Shown in pieces: positions 56,566-64,000 of a DNA stretch of 64,000 bases. The position numbers were made by a program, and so were the translations under genes. Below the pieces are notes generated by a model. The model was not told the DNA's origin. It did no database searches and saw only the letters and a list, made by a program, of their open reading frames with translations. The DNA comes from Pseudomonas sp. NFIX28 (GTDB taxonomy: Bacteria; Pseudomonadota; Gammaproteobacteria; Pseudomonadales; Pseudomonadaceae): positions 298,632-362,631 of the forward strand of contig NZ_FNPW01000003.1 of the NCBI RefSeq assembly GCF_900107395.1. The letters are read 5' to 3'. The first letter of the stretch is position 1. Each line of letters opens with the position of its first letter.

Positions 56566-58212
56566 TCATTTCACCTGCCCCAGATTGGCCTCGCTGAGGT
56601 CCAGTTCGCCCAATACCTCGCGCAGCACGTCGTCGCCGATCTGGTGGTGGCGGCTCAACCGATACAACTCCAACCGCTGCGCCCGCAGCGCCTTCAAACG
56701 CAACTTGCGCTCCAGCAAGTCCATCTGAAACGCCAGCGCCTGGGCTTCGGCGGAATCGTTGAACACCTCCAGTTGATGGCGATATTCCGACATCAGCCGG
56801 CCCTTGAGCTCGGTGGCCAGCGCAGCCTGGGCGGCGTCCGCTGAGTTGGCGCCATCGGCCACTTCCTCGGCCTCCAGGGCATGGATCGCCGCCTCGGCGG
56901 TTTTGCGCCAGGCATCGCGCACTTCGGCATGCCGCTTCTCGTCAGGGCTCTTCTGGATGCCGCGCAGCAACAGCGGCAAGGCGATACAGGCAGCCACCAG
57001 CGACAACAGGATCACCCCGGCGGCAATGAAGATCAGCAGATCGCGCTCGGGGAAGGCCTCGCCCGCCCCCAGCAACAGCGGCACCGACATGACGCCGGCC
57101 AGGGTCACCGCGCCGCGTACCCCGCCCACCGTCAGCAACCAGCAAGAACGCGCGGTCGGCACCAGGGTCAGTTCGCCCTTGCCGCGCCAGCGCCGCAACA
57201 GCCCGGACAGGCGCCAGATGCTTTGCACCCAGATAAAACGCAGCACCAGCAGGACCAGGAAGATAGCCCCTACATCCAGGCAGCGATAAAAAAGCGTCGG
57301 CCACAACGTGGTTTCGTGACTGACCACGGCCTTGACGATGTCGGGCAGTTGCAGGCCCAGCAACAGAAAGATCAACCCGTTGAAGGCGAACTCCAGCAGC
57401 GACCACACGCTGCGGTTGAGCAAGCGGGTACTGGTCTGCCGGGGCAACAGATCGAGCCAGCTCTGCATCATCCCCGCCGCCACCGCCGAGAGAATGCCCG
57501 AGGCCCCCAGGCGCTCGGCCAATACATAGGCGGCAAACGGCAGCAACAGCATGAACACCACATGGGTCGCCGGGTCATCCCAGCCACGGGCGATCATCCA
57601 GGCCCGCAAGCGCCCCACCAGCCAACTCAGGGCCACGCCGACCGCCAGGCCGCCCACGGCCACCAGGACGAAGGTCAGGCTGGCATTGGCCAGGGAAAAT
57701 ACTCCGGTCACGGCGGCCGCCAGGGCGAACTTGAAGGTCACCAGGCCGGAGGCGTCGTTCATCAGCGCCTCGCCCTGGAGCATATGCATCAGGGGCGTCG
57801 GCAGACGGTTCTGGGAAATCGCCGAGACCGCCACGGCGTCGGTCGGCGACAGCACTGCCGCCAGGGCGAAGGCCACCGGCAAGGGAATAGTCGGCAGCAA
57901 CCAGTGAATGAAGTAACCGGCGCCTACCACGGTGAACAACACCAGGCCCACGGCCAGGGTCAGGATCGGGCCACGCAGGCGCCACAGCTCGCGCTTGGGC
58001 ATGCGCCAGCCGTCGGAGAACAGCAGCGGCGGCAGGAACAGAAACAGAAACAATTCCGGGTCCAGGGCCACGTGCAGCCCCAGCGTGGGCCAGGCCAGCA
58101 AGGCTCCGGCGGCGATCTGCAGCAGCGGCAACGGCAGCGGAATCACCCGTCCGACCAGCCGCGATAGACTCACCAGCATCAGCAGGATAAGGACGGTATA
58201 AGCGGTTTGCAT
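56566..58212 (-). CDS. CPA1-family Na+/H+ antiporter
   Basis: This 548-residue protein exchanges cytoplasmic Na+ (or K+) for protons. It has about twelve membrane segments over residues 1-400. The ion-binding region includes ALAAVLSPTDAVAVSAI and GEALMNDASGLVTFKFALA. A soluble C-terminal helical domain of about 150 residues (KSPDEKRHAEVRDAWRK...) follows, as in NhaP/YjcE-type exchangers. The start at 58212 (MQTAYTVLILLML) has GGGGA upstream; 58236 is a longer alternative. It is encoded against the lysine genes on either side. Confidence 0.9.
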   Translation of the reverse strand: MQTAYTVLILLMLVSLSRLVGRVIPLPLPLLQIAAGALLAWPTLGLHVALDPELFLFLFLPPLLFSDGWRMPKRELWRLRGPILTLAVGLVLFTVVGAGYFIHWLLPTIPLPVAFALAAVLSPTDAVAVSAISQNRLPTPLMHMLQGEALMNDASGLVTFKFALAAAVTGVFSLANASLTFVLVAVGGLAVGVALSWLVGRLRAWMIARGWDDPATHVVFMLLLPFAAYVLAERLGASGILSAVAAGMMQSWLDLLPRQTSTRLLNRSVWSLLEFAFNGLIFLLLGLQLPDIVKAVVSHETTLWPTLFYRCLDVGAIFLVLLVLRFIWVQSIWRLSGLLRRWRGKGELTLVPTARSCWLLTVGGVRGAVTLAGVMSVPLLLGAGEAFPERDLLIFIAAGVILLSLVAACIALPLLLRGIQKSPDEKRHAEVRDAWRKTAEAAIHALEAEEVADGANSADAAQAALATELKGRLMSEYRHQLEVFNDSAEAQALAFQMDLLERKLRLKALRAQRLELYRLSRHHQIGDDVLREVLGELDLSEANLGQVK

Positions 58213-58438
58213 AAAGCGGTTTTCCCCATCGATCAACAGCAGGCTTCAGGCAACAGGTTACCGTCGAAGTGCCATATTAGCCGCTTAAGCTGGCGCCCTG
58301 CCGCTGCACAAAAGTCGCAAGCGACCCAAGCTGCTGTCACACAAAGCTACAAAGCCGGGCCTTCGCCGACGCCGAACCGGCGCGGGCATGGCATAATCCG
58401 TGACCTTTGACTTCAGCATCTCAAAAGGGGGCAATTCC

Positions 58439-58801
58439 TTGACCGCTTCAAGCAAAACGTTGCACCTTTTCGGCATCAAAGCCTGCGACACCATGAAAAA
58501 GGCGCGCACCTGGCTCGATGAACACGCTGTCAGCTATGACTTCCATGACTACAAAGCGGCCGGAATCGACCGTGAACACCTGGCCCAGTGGTGCAACGAG
58601 CACGGTTGGCAGGTGGTGTTGAACCGTGCGGGCACGACCTTTCGCAAACTCGACGACGAACGCAAAGCCGATCTCGACCAGGCGAAAGCAATCGAACTGA
58701 TGCTCGCACAACCTTCGATGATCAAGCGCCCGGTGCTCGATCTCGGCGACCGAACCCTGATTGGCTTCAAGCCCGATATCTACGCGGCAGAAATCAAATA
58801 A
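58439..58801 (+). CDS. ArsC/Spx-family protein (YffB-like)
   Basis: This 120-residue thioredoxin-fold protein resembles the YffB branch of the ArsC family, often annotated as arsenate reductase. It begins (L/M)TASSKTLHLFGIKACDTMKKAR with a single Cys in the ArsC position and has NRAGTTFRKLDD and IKRPVLDLGDR. The TTG at 58439 is preferred because AAGGGGG lies 8 bases before it; a GTG at 58400 would add 13 residues. No other ars gene is nearby. It lies just before dapD, a common pairing. True arsenate reduction is doubtful. Confidence 0.88.
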   Translation: MTASSKTLHLFGIKACDTMKKARTWLDEHAVSYDFHDYKAAGIDREHLAQWCNEHGWQVVLNRAGTTFRKLDDERKADLDQAKAIELMLAQPSMIKRPVLDLGDRTLIGFKPDIYAAEIK

Positions 58802-58836
58802 CGCCTGCCCGTTCAATTTTTGTAAGAGGTAACAGC

Positions 58837-59871
58837 ATGTCCACTACCCTGTTCAGCCTGGCCTTTGGTGTCGGCACTCAAAACCGTCAAGGCGCATGGC
58901 TGGAAGTGTTTTACGCCGCGCCACTGCTCAAGCCATCGGCCGAGATCGTTGCCGCCATCGCTCCGCTGCTGGGTTACAGCGAAGGCAACCAGGCCATCGC
59001 CTTCACCACCACCCAGGCCTCGCAACTGGCCGATGCACTGAAAAGCATCGACGCCACCCAGGCCGCGCTGCTGACCCGCCTGGCCGAGAGCCACAAGCCA
59101 CTGGTCGCCACCTTGCTGGCCGAGGACGCGCAACTGACCTCCACGCCGGAGGCCTACCTGAAGCTGCACCTGCTGTCCCACCGCCTGGTCAAGCCGCACG
59201 GCCTGAACCTGGCCGGGATCTTCCCGCTGCTGCCGAACGTGGCCTGGACCAACCAGGGCGCGGTCGACCTTGCCGAGCTGGCCGAACGCCAACTGGAAGC
59301 GCGCCTGCGCGGCGAGTTGCTGGAAGTGTTCTCGGTGGACAAGTTCCCGAAAATGACCGACTACGTGGTGCCGGCTGGCGTGCGTATCGCTGACGCCGCG
59401 CGTATCCGCCTGGGCGCCTATGTGGGCGAAGGCACCACCGTGATGCACGAAGGTTTCGTCAACTTCAACGCCGGCACCGAAGGCCCGGGAATGATCGAAG
59501 GCCGGGTTTCCGCTGGCGTATTCGTCGGCAAGGGTTCCGACCTGGGCGGCGGCTGCTCGACCATGGGCACCCTGTCGGGCGGCGGCAACATCGTGATCAA
59601 GGTCGGCGAAGGCTGCCTGATCGGCGCCAACGCCGGTATCGGTATCCCGCTGGGCGACCGCAATACCGTGGAGTCGGGCCTGTACGTGACCGCCGGGACC
59701 AAGGTGGCACTGCTCGACGAGAACAACCAGCTGGTCAAGGTGGTCAAGGCTCGCGAGCTGGCCGGCCAGCCTGACCTGCTGTTCCGTCGCAATTCGGAGA
59801 CCGGTGCCGTGGAATGCAAGACCCACAAATCGGCCATCGAACTGAACGCAGCGCTGCACGCTCACAACTAA
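58837..59871 (+). CDS. dapD: Tetrahydrodipicolinate N-succinyltransferase
   Basis: This 344-residue enzyme succinylates tetrahydrodipicolinate in the lysine/diaminopimelate pathway. The C-terminal half is a left-handed beta helix (GAYVGEGTTVMHEGFVNFNA, NIVIKVGEGCLIGANAG). AGAGGT precedes the ATG. The length is that of the Pseudomonas DapD group, longer than the 274-residue E. coli type. Confidence 0.97.
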   Translation: MSTTLFSLAFGVGTQNRQGAWLEVFYAAPLLKPSAEIVAAIAPLLGYSEGNQAIAFTTTQASQLADALKSIDATQAALLTRLAESHKPLVATLLAEDAQLTSTPEAYLKLHLLSHRLVKPHGLNLAGIFPLLPNVAWTNQGAVDLAELAERQLEARLRGELLEVFSVDKFPKMTDYVVPAGVRIADAARIRLGAYVGEGTTVMHEGFVNFNAGTEGPGMIEGRVSAGVFVGKGSDLGGGCSTMGTLSGGGNIVIKVGEGCLIGANAGIGIPLGDRNTVESGLYVTAGTKVALLDENNQLVKVVKARELAGQPDLLFRRNSETGAVECKTHKSAIELNAALHAHN

Positions 59872-59889
59872 GCGTCACGTACCTATATC

Positions 59890-59962
59890 GGCAGGAGCGA
59901 GGCTTGCCCGCGAAACCTTGGGCTGCCTCAAGGCCCCCTTCAGGGCCAGCCTCGCTTCTTCC
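59890..59962. repeat. Degraded REP doublet between dapD and csdA
   Basis: GGCAGGAGCGAGGCTTGCCC at 59890-59909 is a good REP. An imperfect inverted partner lies at about 59946-59962 (CCAGCCTCGCTTCTTCC). Confidence 0.65.
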
Positions 59963-60011
59963 GGTTACAGGTCCGGCGTATACCCGCCCAAGTTCACCAG
60001 GGCCCGACAGC

Positions 60012-61217
60012 ATGATGATTCCTTCTCCCTGGCGTGCCGACTTCCCGGCCATCGCCGCCCTGCAACGGCAGGACCAGACTTACCTGGACAACGCCGCCAC
60101 CACGCAGAAACCCCAAGCCCTGCTAGACGCCCTGGCGTACTACTACGCCAATGGCGCGGCCAATGTGCATCGCGCGCAGCACCTGCCCGGCGCCCACGCC
60201 ACCCAGGCGTTCGAGAACAGCCGGCACAAGGTGGCGCAGTGGCTCAATAGCGGTGACAGCGGGCAGATCATCTTTACCCACGGCGCGACCTCCGCGCTGA
60301 ACCTCCTGGCCTATGGCCTGGAACACCAATTCAACCCGGGCGACGACATCGTCATCAGCGCCCTGGAACACCACGCCAACCTGCTGCCCTGGCAGCAACT
60401 GGCGCAACGGCGCGGCCTCAACCTGGTGGTCCTACCCCTGGACGACGACGGCCTGATCGATCTGGACGCTGCAGCTGGCCTGATCGGACCGCGCACCCGC
60501 CTGCTGGCGGTCAGCCAGCTGTCCAACGTGCTCGGTGCCTGGCAGCCCTTGCCGCAACTGCTGGCCCTGGCCAAGGCACATGACGCCTTGAGCGTGATCG
60601 ACGGCGCCCAGGGCGTGGTCCATGGTCGCCACGATGTACAGGCGCTGGGCTGCGACTTTTATGTGTTCTCCAGCCACAAGCTCTACGGCCCGGACGGCCT
60701 CGGCGTGCTCTATGGGCGCAATGAGCCGCTGCGCGGCCTGCGTCACTGGCAGTTTGGTGGCGAGATGGTCCAGCAGGCCGATTACCAGCACGCCAGTTTC
60801 CGCCCTGCCCCCCTGGGTTTCGAAGCCGGCACGCCACCGATCGCCAGCGTGATTGGCCTGGGCGCGACCCTCGACTACCTCAGCGGCCTGGATCAGGACG
60901 CCGTCAACGCCCACGAAGCCGCGCTGCATGACTACCTGCTGCACGGCCTGCTGGCGCGCAAAGGCTTGCGCTTGCTGGGCAAGCCGCAGCTGGCGCTGGT
61001 CAGTTTCGTGGTCGATGGCGTGCACAATGCCGACCTGGCGCACCTGCTGACCGAACAAGGCATCGCCGTGCGCGCCGGTCACCACTGCGCCATGCCGCTG
61101 CTGAAAAGCTTCGGCCTGGCGGGTGCGATCCGCGTGTCGCTGGCGCTGTACAACGACTCCGAGGACCTGGAGCGCTTCTTCGACGCCCTCGACCAAGCCC
61201 TGGAGCTGTTGCGATGA
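60012..61217 (+). CDS. csdA: Cysteine desulfurase CsdA (SufS type)
   Basis: This 401-residue PLP enzyme removes sulfur from cysteine and passes it to CsdE. The PLP lysine is in VFSSHKLYGPDGLGVLYGR. The persulfide Cys is in GHHCAMPLL near residue 360. An N-terminal YLDNAATTQKP motif is present. Two adjacent ATG codons (60012 and 60015) are possible starts. Its stop overlaps csdE by ATGA. Confidence 0.95.
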   Translation: MMIPSPWRADFPAIAALQRQDQTYLDNAATTQKPQALLDALAYYYANGAANVHRAQHLPGAHATQAFENSRHKVAQWLNSGDSGQIIFTHGATSALNLLAYGLEHQFNPGDDIVISALEHHANLLPWQQLAQRRGLNLVVLPLDDDGLIDLDAAAGLIGPRTRLLAVSQLSNVLGAWQPLPQLLALAKAHDALSVIDGAQGVVHGRHDVQALGCDFYVFSSHKLYGPDGLGVLYGRNEPLRGLRHWQFGGEMVQQADYQHASFRPAPLGFEAGTPPIASVIGLGATLDYLSGLDQDAVNAHEAALHDYLLHGLLARKGLRLLGKPQLALVSFVVDGVHNADLAHLLTEQGIAVRAGHHCAMPLLKSFGLAGAIRVSLALYNDSEDLERFFDALDQALELLR

Positions 61218-61624
61218 GCCTGCCCGCCGAAGCCCTGGCCGCCCTCGAGAGTTTTCAGGACGCTCCCGGCTGGGAACAGCGCGCACGCTTGCTGATGCAA
61301 TGGGGCGAGCGCCTGGCGCCGCTGGCGGAAGCCGACAAGGTCGAGGCCAACCGGGTGCATGGCTGTGAAAGCCAGGTCTGGCTGGTGGGCACTTTGCAGG
61401 ATGGTCACTGGCAATTTGCCGCCAGCAGCGATGCACGCCTGATCCGTGGCCTGGTGGCCCTGCTGCTGGCGCGGGTCAACGGCTTGTCCGCCGAGGAGTT
61501 GCAACGGGTGGATTTGCCGGACTGGTTCAATCAGCTGGGCCTGTCGCGCCAGCTGTCGCCATCGCGCAGCAATGGCCTGAATGCGGTATTGCAACGGATG
61601 CGCCAGCTGGCCAGCCCCCCGTAG
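61214..61624 (+). CDS. csdE: Sulfur acceptor CsdE (SufE family)
   Basis: This 136-residue protein accepts persulfide sulfur from CsdA and stimulates it. The acceptor Cys is in NRVHGCESQVWLVG near residue 52. Its stop codon TAG lies inside the following REP element, so the last codons border the repeat. With tcdA on the other strand it forms the csdA-csdE-tcdA set known from E. coli. Confidence 0.95.
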   Translation: MSLPAEALAALESFQDAPGWEQRARLLMQWGERLAPLAEADKVEANRVHGCESQVWLVGTLQDGHWQFAASSDARLIRGLVALLLARVNGLSAEELQRVDLPDWFNQLGLSRQLSPSRSNGLNAVLQRMRQLASPP

Positions 61625-61693
61625 GAGCGAGGCTTGCCCGCGATAGCGGTGTGCCTGACCCACAGCTTTCGCGGGCAAGCCTCGCTCCTACGG
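61619..61693. repeat. Near-perfect REP hairpin between convergent csdE and tcdA
   Basis: CCGTAGGAGCGAGGCTTGCC (61619-61638) and GGCAAGCCTCGCTCCTACGG (61674-61693) are perfect reverse complements and enclose about 35 bases. The csdE stop codon is the TAG inside the first arm. It may serve as terminator for both genes. Confidence 0.92.
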
Positions 61694-61695
61694 TA

Positions 61696-62514
61696 TCAGC
61701 CTGCGGGCTTGGCCCGGTCCGCGGGGCGCCGCACGCCAGCCACCAGCTTGTCCACCGCCTTGGTCGCGGCGACCATGCCGAAGGTCGCGGTCACCATCAT
61801 CACCGCGCCAAAACCGCCGGCGCAGTCGAGCTTCACGCCATCGCCGACAAAACTCTTCTGCAGGCAGATGCTGCCGTCCGGTTTCGGGTAGCGCAGTTGC
61901 TCGGTGGAAAACACGCAAGGCACGCTGTAATGACGGGTCACGGTGCGGGAAAAACCGTAGTCGCGACGCAGGGTCGAACGCACTTTCGAGGCCAGCGGGT
62001 CATTGAAGGTCCGGTTCAGGTCGCAGACCTGGATCAGCGTCGGGTCGATCTGCCCGCCCGCGCCGCCGGTGGTAATGATCTGGATCTTGCGCCGCTTGCA
62101 CCAGGCAATCAGCGCCGCCTTGGCATTGACGCTGTCGATGCAGTCGATCACGCAGTCGATGTTCGGCGTGATGTATTCGGCCATGGTTTCACGGGTGACG
62201 AAGTCCGCTACCGCATGCACGGTGCAATCCGGGTTGATACCGCGCAGGCGCTCGGCCATAACCTCGACCTTGGCCTTGCCGACCGTGCTGTCCAGAGCAT
62301 GCAACTGCCGATTGCTGTTGCTGACGCAGACGTCGTCCAGGTCGAACAGCGAGATCTCGCCCACGCCACAGCGGGCGATGGCTTCCGCCGCCCAGGAACC
62401 GACGCCGCCGACGCCGACGATCGCCACATGGGCGGCGCGCAAGCGTTCCAGCCCCTCGATGCCATACAAACGGGCGACGCCAGCAAACCGCGGATCTTCT
62501 GTACTCATGACCAT
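61696..62514 (-). CDS. tcdA: tRNA t6A dehydratase TcdA (CsdL)
   Basis: This 272-residue E1-like enzyme uses ATP to cyclise t6A at position 37 of ANN-decoding tRNAs. The nucleotide-binding motif is VAIVGVGGVGSWAAEAIAR near residue 30. The substrate-side motifs are DLDDVCVSNSNRQ and DCIDSVNAK. In E. coli it needs CsdA and CsdE for full function, in keeping with its convergent neighbours here. Confidence 0.95.
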   Translation of the reverse strand: MVMSTEDPRFAGVARLYGIEGLERLRAAHVAIVGVGGVGSWAAEAIARCGVGEISLFDLDDVCVSNSNRQLHALDSTVGKAKVEVMAERLRGINPDCTVHAVADFVTRETMAEYITPNIDCVIDCIDSVNAKAALIAWCKRRKIQIITTGGAGGQIDPTLIQVCDLNRTFNDPLASKVRSTLRRDYGFSRTVTRHYSVPCVFSTEQLRYPKPDGSICLQKSFVGDGVKLDCAGGFGAVMMVTATFGMVAATKAVDKLVAGVRRPADRAKPAG

Positions 62515-62534
62515 TACCCCAAAAACCGGCGCGC

Positions 62535-62540
62535 ATTATA
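62535..62540 (-). promoter_or_regulatory. Consensus -10 box for tcdA
   Basis: TATAAT on the minus strand lies about 20 bases upstream of the tcdA ATG and implies a very short leader. No convincing -35 was found at the usual distance. The rest of the 255-base gap to the divergent ndvB-like gene shows nothing else that I can support. Confidence 0.5.
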
Positions 62541-62769
62541 GGGCCGATGCCCGCCAAGAGCATCTTTGCCTGTGAACGGCAGTCAGGCTGCTTTAATGAG
62601 AGAACAATCTGAAAGTTTCGTCGCCGAGAACTTAAACCGAGTTGAATTGCCCAACCTGCGGCTTTTCCCTGTCCGCTATACGCTCAGTCGAAGGCCAGTG
62701 TAGGATGCGCGCCGCTTGGCGCATGCCGACCGTTCCCCCGTTCCACACCCTTTGGAACCCGAAATAGCT

Positions 62770-64000
62770 ATGTCATCGCGTAAATTTGGACTCAACCTGG
62801 TGGTGGTTCTGGCAATCGCCGCCCTGTTCACCGGTTTCTGGGCACTGGTCAACCGCCCGGTTTCCGCCCCTAATTGGCCCGCACAAATCTCCGGCTTTTC
62901 CTACTCGCCTTTCCAGCTGGGCCAGTTCCCGCAGAAAGACCAGTTCCCGACCGACGATGAAATGCGTCGCGACCTGGAGATCATGAGCAAGCTGACCGAC
63001 AACATTCGGACCTACTCGGTCGACGGCGCACTGGAGAACATCCCCAAGCTGGCGGAAGAGTTCGGCTTGCGCGTGACCCTGGGGATCTGGATCAGCCCGG
63101 ACCTGGAGCGCAACGAGCGTGAAATCACCCGCGCCATCGATATCGCCAACAATTCGCGCAGTGTCGTGCGCGTGGTGGTCGGTAACGAAGCGATCTTCCG
63201 CAAGGAAATCACCGCCGACCAATTGAGCGTCCTGCTCGATCGCGTGCGGGCCGCGGTCAAGGTACCGGTCACCACCTCCGAGCAGTGGCACGTCTGGCAG
63301 GAACACCCGGAACTGGCCCAGCACGTCGACCTGATCGCCGCCCACGTCCTGCCCTACTGGGAATTCATCCCGATGAACGAGGCCGGGCAGTTCGTCCTCG
63401 ACCGCGCCCGCGACCTGAAAAAAATGTTCCCGAAAAAACCGCTGCTGCTGTCCGAAGTCGGCTGGCCGAGCAACGGCCGCATGCGTGGCGGTGCCGACGC
63501 GAGCCCGGCGGACCAGGCGATCTACCTGCGTACCCTGGTCAACAAACTCAACCGCCAGGGCTACAACTACTTCGTGATCGAAGCCTTCGACCAGCCGTGG
63601 AAGGCCAGCGACGAAGGTTCGGTGGGCGCCTACTGGGGCGTGTTCAACGCGGCGCGCCAGCAGAAATTCAACTTCGAAGGCCCGGTGGTGGCAATCCCGC
63701 AATGGCGCGTACTGGCCATTGGCTCGGTGGTCCTGGCGCTGCTGTCGTTGACCTTGCTGATGATCGACGGCTCGGCCCTGCGCCAGCGTGGCCGGACCTT
63801 CCTGACCTTCATCGCCTTCCTCTGCGGCTCGGTGCTGGTGTGGATCGGCTACGACTACAGCCAGCAATACAGCACCTGGTTCAGCCTGACGGTGGGCTTC
63901 CTGCTCGCCCTGGGTGCACTCGGGGTGTTCATCGTGTTGCTCACTGAAGCCCATGAGCTGGCCGAGGCGGTCTGGGTCAAGAAGCGCCGGCGCGAGTTCC
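62770..64000 (+). CDS. ndvB: NdvB-like beta-glucan synthase (partial)
   Basis: The visible 410 residues are the N-terminal part of a membrane glucan synthase cut by the window edge. A signal/membrane segment (LNLVVVLAIAALFTGFWAL) is followed by a GH17-like domain, about residues 40-305. It includes IRTYSVDGALENIPKLAEE, VVGNEAIFRKE with the probable acid Glu, and LLLSEVGWPSNGR with the probable nucleophile Glu. At least three membrane segments follow (around 318-337, 347-367 and 373-395). In P. aeruginosa NdvB (PA1163) a GT2 domain comes next and the enzyme makes periplasmic glucans linked to biofilm tolerance. The GT2 domain is not in view. Confidence 0.85.
   Translation, partial: MSSRKFGLNLVVVLAIAALFTGFWALVNRPVSAPNWPAQISGFSYSPFQLGQFPQKDQFPTDDEMRRDLEIMSKLTDNIRTYSVDGALENIPKLAEEFGLRVTLGIWISPDLERNEREITRAIDIANNSRSVVRVVVGNEAIFRKEITADQLSVLLDRVRAAVKVPVTTSEQWHVWQEHPELAQHVDLIAAHVLPYWEFIPMNEAGQFVLDRARDLKKMFPKKPLLLSEVGWPSNGRMRGGADASPADQAIYLRTLVNKLNRQGYNYFVIEAFDQPWKASDEGSVGAYWGVFNAARQQKFNFEGPVVAIPQWRVLAIGSVVLALLSLTLLMIDGSALRQRGRTFLTFIAFLCGSVLVWIGYDYSQQYSTWFSLTVGFLLALGALGVFIVLLTEAHELAEAVWVKKRRREF

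Overview
The window is a GC-rich chromosomal segment from a Pseudomonas of the P. fluorescens/chlororaphis/protegens type. The evidence is the fdxA-rsmZ-rpoS-nlpD-pcm-surE-truD-ispF order, the GacA-type site upstream of rsmZ, the dnaE/lpx/bamA and rpsB-tsf-pyrH-frr blocks in their usual Pseudomonas order, REP elements of the 'GTAGGAGCGAGGCTTGCCCGCGA' kind, and proteins of Pseudomonas length and sequence. No tRNA, rRNA, CRISPR array or insertion sequence was found.

Region 1 (1-13106, almost all minus strand) is most of an R-type tailocin (contractile phage-tail bacteriocin) beside mutS. In transcription order it holds a LexA-like self-cleaving repressor (PrtR type), a regulatory gap, holin, an AmpDh3-like amidase, a collar-like protein, baseplate V, W, J and I, tail fibre, fibre chaperone, a 73-residue protein, sheath, tube, gpE with a -1 frameshift extension E', tape measure and the start of gpU. 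There are no capsid, portal or terminase genes. The order matches P. aeruginosa PA0614-PA0628 with the amidase added. Control looks layered. A near-consensus promoter carries an ATGCAT palindrome in its 17-bp spacer. An intrinsic terminator with two tiny ORFs upstream of it lies between that promoter and the holin. Two more tandem terminators separate the fibre genes from the sheath genes.

Region 2 (13303-24969) holds mutS and fdxA on the plus strand. The sRNA gene rsmZ follows on the minus strand with its GacA upstream site, then rpoS, nlpD, pcm, surE, truD and ispF. The formaldehyde detoxification pair adhC-fghA comes next, with a divergent LysR regulator.

Region 3 (25132-51275, minus strand) is essential housekeeping. 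It reads, from the high-coordinate end, rpsB-tsf-pyrH-frr-uppS-cdsA-dxr-rseP-bamA-skp-lpxD-fabZ-lpxA-lpxB-rnhB-dnaE-accA, then tilS, pyrG-kdsA-eno and ftsB-ispD. It links translation, isoprenoid and phospholipid synthesis, outer-membrane assembly, lipid A synthesis, replication and central metabolism.

Region 4 (51685-64000) holds map, glnD and dapC on the plus strand, a minus-strand Na+/H+ antiporter, an ArsC/YffB-like protein, dapD, the cysteine desulfurase pair csdA-csdE, a minus-strand tcdA, and the first part of an ndvB-like glucan synthase cut by the window edge. REP elements sit in most of the longer gaps of this region and in several elsewhere, including one inside the tailocin operon.
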